From assembly GCF_041260155.1 (NCBI RefSeq), contig NC_091938.1:19366632-19430631 (forward strand): DNA of 64,000 nucleotides, in the 5' to 3' direction. The translations under genes and the position numbers were made by a program. This document shows, one piece after another, positions 60,073 through 64,000 of this stretch. Source of the DNA: Ptychodera flava (taxonomy: Eukaryota > Hemichordata > Enteropneusta > Ptychoderidae). Position 1 is the stretch's first letter. Each line of letters starts with the position of its first letter. The notes beneath the pieces are model-generated. The model searched no databases. It saw only the letters and a program-made list of their open reading frames with translations, and was not told where the DNA came from.

Positions 60073-62908
60073 TCAGTGTTTGTGAATGTAACTTGGTTGG
60101 CCATCCACCACTTTCATCCAGTCGTCATTCTCTCGCGTCAGCGGAGTCTCAGGTCCCAGGAATGCAATACCATTGGTTTGATGGTCTGACAGTAAATACC
60201 TGCGACATTTGATAGAGAAATATTCATGGGAAGAAGATGTTTAATGAGAAATGAACAGTCATGAATTACAGTGAACCTTATGATATTTGCCATTATTTTT
60301 ATAGAAAGAGTGAAAAAAAGTTCACTGATACCAATACCATTTAGAAAGGTGTAGTTCAAAGATGTTCATTCCTGGGAGTAAAGTAGTCTTGCTGGGTAAA
60401 ACCAAACCACAAACTCAATAAAACAGGACACGAATAAGCGATAGAATCAAAATACAACTCCATCTATGGATACAGCAAACTGAAAAGTCAGTTTTTTATA
60501 TTATCACGACTTGCGATCATTCAAAGTTGTGAAGTGACAGGGATTCAGAATCACGCAAGTACATGAATTACACATGTAATTCTTACTTTTGTGCCACATT
60601 GACAAGGTCATCTCTGGTGACGGCAAACAGCTGTTCACGGTGGGTTTGCTTCATGTCGTCTGTGATACCGGTCAGAAACAGGGTCATTCCTCTGCTTGGG
60701 GGCGCTATTGGATAGTCAATCTGTTCAGAAATACCAGAATAGATATTTCAAGGAAGATTCATAAATAATTAACAAAAATCCTTATGGATTATTAACTTAC
60801 AACTTCCTGGCTTTGTAATATTCAGACACATGGCTATAACAATAGCTATAACATATTCCGCAAAACCAGCAACAAAATATTTGATTTTGATGGTAAATAC
60901 ATGTACTGTACAATAGTGCTATGTAAGACTCTGCTATTTCAGTAATACTTAATAATACTTTGTTTTTAGTAGCTTTAACACAAAGTAAGCAAAATTTTGC
61001 TCTACATTGTGATTCATGTTCTTGAAACATGCTGTACTGAATCTTAATTTGACTGCCTGGCAGCTTATCATAGTTTAACAGACATCTCACTCTTGATTGT
61101 CTGTGCTTGTTTATGCAGACAGGAGGCGCTACAGTTGTAGAACTTGCTTCATAGTCTTAAGATTTTAAAAGAAGATTTCACCAGATATTTAAGATAGATG
61201 AACTTATGGTAGCACTGTCTGCAATACCATACAGCAAACTACAGTTGTGACCAAACACTGTGTCACAGCATAGACAGTAGAGGGAGTTCTTCCTCTCTAC
61301 TGTCTGTGGTCACATTAACATGTATTAATATGTTTAATACCATTACTGTCATATGGGAATGAGAGGTTATTGATATTTTCATAAAATTATATTTAAAATC
61401 AACATGTATATTCTGATGATACTAATTTTTGTGTAAACAAAACTTACAGTTTGAAAGACTGAGAGTTTAGCTTCATCAATTTCTTGCTGCGTGTACTTCC
61501 CCTGGCTGGCCCACTCTGCTGAACTTTTGAATGCCTGTAGTGTTTCTATGTTGTTTGGATCTCTGAAATACAAAATACATTTTAGTGGGAGGATATCTCT
61601 GTGTATCCTTCGAGTAAAGAATCATGATTTGGCGCAAGAAACAAATAATTTTCAGCTGGGTCATCAAATTGTCACACCAATGATGAGCCATCTGGTAGAA
61701 TTGTACATCACTTCAGACCTGCAGCAAAGCAGAAAAACTTGAATTCATCCAAAAGGAATTCCCATATCAGCAACAGATGGTCACTGACTACAGGTAGTGA
61801 CAGCACTCCAGATTGCTACAACTTCCAAACATTCTGAATTCACCATATACACTACATGAAAAGCCGGAGTGACTGTATATTGTAGCATTACCTGTATGAA
61901 TAGAATGTAAATATCCCTGATGTTCCCATGGAAGCCCCTCCTCCGTACGCACCACCTTTCTCTCTGTGGACAAATAAAATGTCATAATATTTGTAAGAAA
62001 GAATTACATGTCTTATCACAATGACTTTGCTAAAGATATGTTCGTTGATGTTCTTGAAGCGGGGACATATATCCAAGGCTCTACAGTATCTCCAATGGTA
62101 ATTTGCTTATCCCTGAGCTTGCCTTGCTCTGAGTCAAACACACTGTACTTGGACTTGGATGTAGTAATGAACTGCATTGATAGTACATAATGATTGTCGT
62201 TGTTCGTCAAGAAAACTAAGTGAATTAATCAAGGACAGGGAACCAACTTGCCTGATTTCTCTGTGCAGGAACTTGCTGGTCATCAGTTTACTGAGAACAC
62301 GTAAGCTGACAAAAGAAGGCAGACGTAAAGAGTTATTTACGAGAAACTTTGAAATGTGTTGGCAGCCCAGTGACATGGCCAGGAGATTGTCATTGACTTA
62401 CAAAAATATATCAAAGTGTTGGAGGGGTATGATTTTTTTGTACAGAGCTGCAATCAAGACATTGAATAAAAGTATACCTTTAATCCTGCCAGGCTTATCA
62501 CTTCCCTATCTGCTAAGCCAGTATGAAGTGGAATTCAGCTAGAACCTGTGATTATTTTCATCAACTTGACATGGTATATTGTAGCAGGTTAAGTTAGTAA
62601 AAATCGTGTTAACTTTGCAATATGCGTTTTTGGGGCCTTCCAATTTTCAAGTCTTTGTTGAAATGCACCATGCAGGACATTCTATGCATCACTCGCTTTG
62701 ATCAATCTGACCTGAGGGTGGTCGACATATGCTCTTGGTAGGATGAAGATTATAGCTGATCTGTTATTAAACTCATATTGAGAGGCTAACTTTACCTTGC
62801 ACAATCTCGGTGTGAGTAGGGCACTGTGGGTAGACACTGTCCCATGTAATTGACTGGAAAAGGCAGTGGGAAGTGTATCCGCCTGCTTGATGGCTTGAAG
62901 TCAGATAC
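60073..62908 (-). CDS. PITRM1: Presequence protease (mitochondrial M16C metallopeptidase), C-terminal six exons
   Basis: Exons 62908-62796, 62305-62252, 61963-61892, 61562-61448, 60720-60587, 60199-60073, all phases consistent. The translation follows human PITRM1 step by step: FPVNYMGQCLPTVPY (human FPVNYVGECIRTVPY), LMTSKFLHREIREKGGAYGG (human LMTAKFLHTEIREKGGAYGG), GIFTFYSYRDPN, TQQEIDEAKLSVF, IAPPSRGM, MKQTHREQLFAV, AFLGPETP. The stop follows about 20 residues beyond the usual end (tail VVDGQPSYIHKH). This part is the inactive C-terminal M16 domain; the HxxEH zinc site lies in upstream exons outside the window. The enzyme degrades targeting presequences and amyloid peptides in the mitochondrial matrix. 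The donor after exon 62305-62252 is GC (ATCAG|GCAAGT). Gene order, not function, links it to the neighbouring cluster. Confidence 0.95.
61274..61312. repeat. Small hairpin in a PITRM1 intron
   Basis: AGACAGTAGAGGGAG pairs with CCTCTCTACTGTCT after a short loop, and GTGACC/GGTCAC lie further out on both sides. Confidence 0.6.
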
Positions 62909-63608
62909 CTACGTGTGATATAAGTCATGATGTTATTAGATTGGAAGACAGTGTAATGATGTTATAGAACTGGTGGCAGGCTGGTAAATGTTGAAACGAA
63001 TTTGATATACAGAATGGAATGGGATGCAACAATGTACATCTGTATCAAGCAAATGTTTGTTAATCAGAAGATGTGAAAGAGACAGATGCATGAATAAGAT
63101 GGAGAGACTCTGATATGTAACATGTTGATATTGGTATAAACCTGGTGAGAAATACTGTCAGAAGAAAGGCACAATAGTTTGATATCAAACGGAGAAAACA
63201 ACAATGGAAATATTCATTATGAAGATAAAACAGTGAATTTGAAGCTATTCCATTCATTTAGAAGTGGTTAATAACACATAACATTCAGGCACAGGTGAAG
63301 ATCAGTCGATGCCATCTAGTGGATATGGACTAAAATGATTTTCCTTGGGGGCCTCAAGGTAGGTACTCTATCCCAAACCTGAAGCTAAATGATTCCACAG
63401 GTTTTTAGTGATAAATACAAAATACTGTTAATCTTTCCAATCTTGTAAAGCTCCATGGACATGAACTGTTAATTACCTGGTAATTAAAACTTGTTCACAC
63501 AATTTCTTTCAGAAACTTATTGAGCAAACATCAATCATTAGTATAACTTGTCCAGGTGACTTAGTATTTCTATATTTATTATATGATGAAAACATTAGTT
63601 CTGGTGAC

Positions 63609-64000
63609 AATAATATAATATTTAAAGCCCAATCACTCCGCTCATGAATATAGCCTATTGTTAAGGATTGGGGGATGCGGGTATTGTGGAGGCTACATCC
63701 ATGCGAAAGATTAAACCATCATAAGGGCGGGTGGGTGGGCAGCACATCTTTATCTCTTGCTTGTACCTTTACTGCTCTGTCGTCGTATACGTTATTATAC
63801 CATTCCTGCAGCAGCCTGGCCCTTATCTGTGCGAGGAATGACACAGGTCTTGGTACTTCTTCTTTCTTTCTTTTATACTTCTCTCCATTTGATGAATATT
63901 CATGGAACTTAACACCTGGCGTAATTATATCGCTATGTGATTGGGCTTTGAATAATATAATATTTAAAGCCCAATCACTCCGCTCATGAATATAGCCTAT
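63609..64000. repeat. 342-bp repeat unit with inverted ends, running off the window
   Basis: A 50-bp block starting AATAATATAATATTTAAAGC is present at 63609-63658 and again, identical, at 63951-64000, 342 bp later. Just before the second block stands GTGATTGGGCTTT (63937-63949), the reverse complement of AAAGCCCAATCAC at the start of each block. This fits either a tandem satellite or adjoining copies of an inverted-repeat element. It lies in the PITRM1 intron upstream of exon 62908. Confidence 0.8.

Noticed and set aside
62909-63600. Next upstream exon of PITRM1
   Set aside because: Searched the minus strand for the expected segment before VSDFKPS; none found, so it should lie beyond the window.
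63675-63989. 104-codon frame at the right edge
   Set aside because: Lies within the 342-bp repeat unit and has no protein-like features.

Overview
The window is animal nuclear DNA. Genes are split by GT-AG introns (two donors look like GC), are far apart, and sit among microsatellites, small inverted-repeat DNA transposons, a tRNA-derived SINE and a LINE scrap. Gene content (IFI44-like GTPases, LRR proteins, an LRR-caspase, a CARD-like exon) and AT-rich composition fit a marine invertebrate, most likely a deuterostome such as a hemichordate or lancelet. The species is inference and cannot be fixed from the sequence.

Layout. From 1 to about 55 kb lies a cluster that looks like an innate-immunity or cell-death locus, built as one module repeated twice. 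Module 1: LRR-caspase gene (-, 766-1666, partial), 'family X' gene A (-, 7067-10275), IFI44-like GTPase 1 (+, 12155-20503). Module 2: LRR gene (-, 24083-24796), family X genes B (-, 32426-35861, with a broken CARD-like exon at 31804-32150) and C (-, 38032-40178), IFI44-like GTPase 2 (+, 45654-54592). In each module the GTPase is divergently arranged with a family X gene. After a gene-poor stretch, the right end (60073-62908, -) holds the last six exons of an unrelated housekeeping gene, mitochondrial presequence protease PITRM1.

Family X is the most interesting content. Three paralogues share exon order and intron phases, have alternating strand/helix sequence and a conserved CHC-x-x-CF motif, and match no family I recognise. 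The two GTPases carry the IFI44 signature (P-loop, DVPG, TH[IL]D and the conserved segments around them), but where vertebrate IFI44 has a TLDc domain they have two exons that read like beta-grasp (ubiquitin-like) modules. With the caspase-like and CARD-like pieces, a working idea is a locus combining sensing (LRR), GTPase and death-fold or effector proteins. That is inference from neighbourhood only.

Non-coding DNA is rich in structure: two TTAA-flanked short inverted-repeat families, three TWA-flanked (PIF/Harbinger-like) families, foldback hairpins, a SINE with a duplicated tRNA-like segment, four medium-length tandem arrays, and many long (CT)n/(GA)n tracts. All exon boundaries were read by eye from splice consensus, reading frame and agreement between paralogues.
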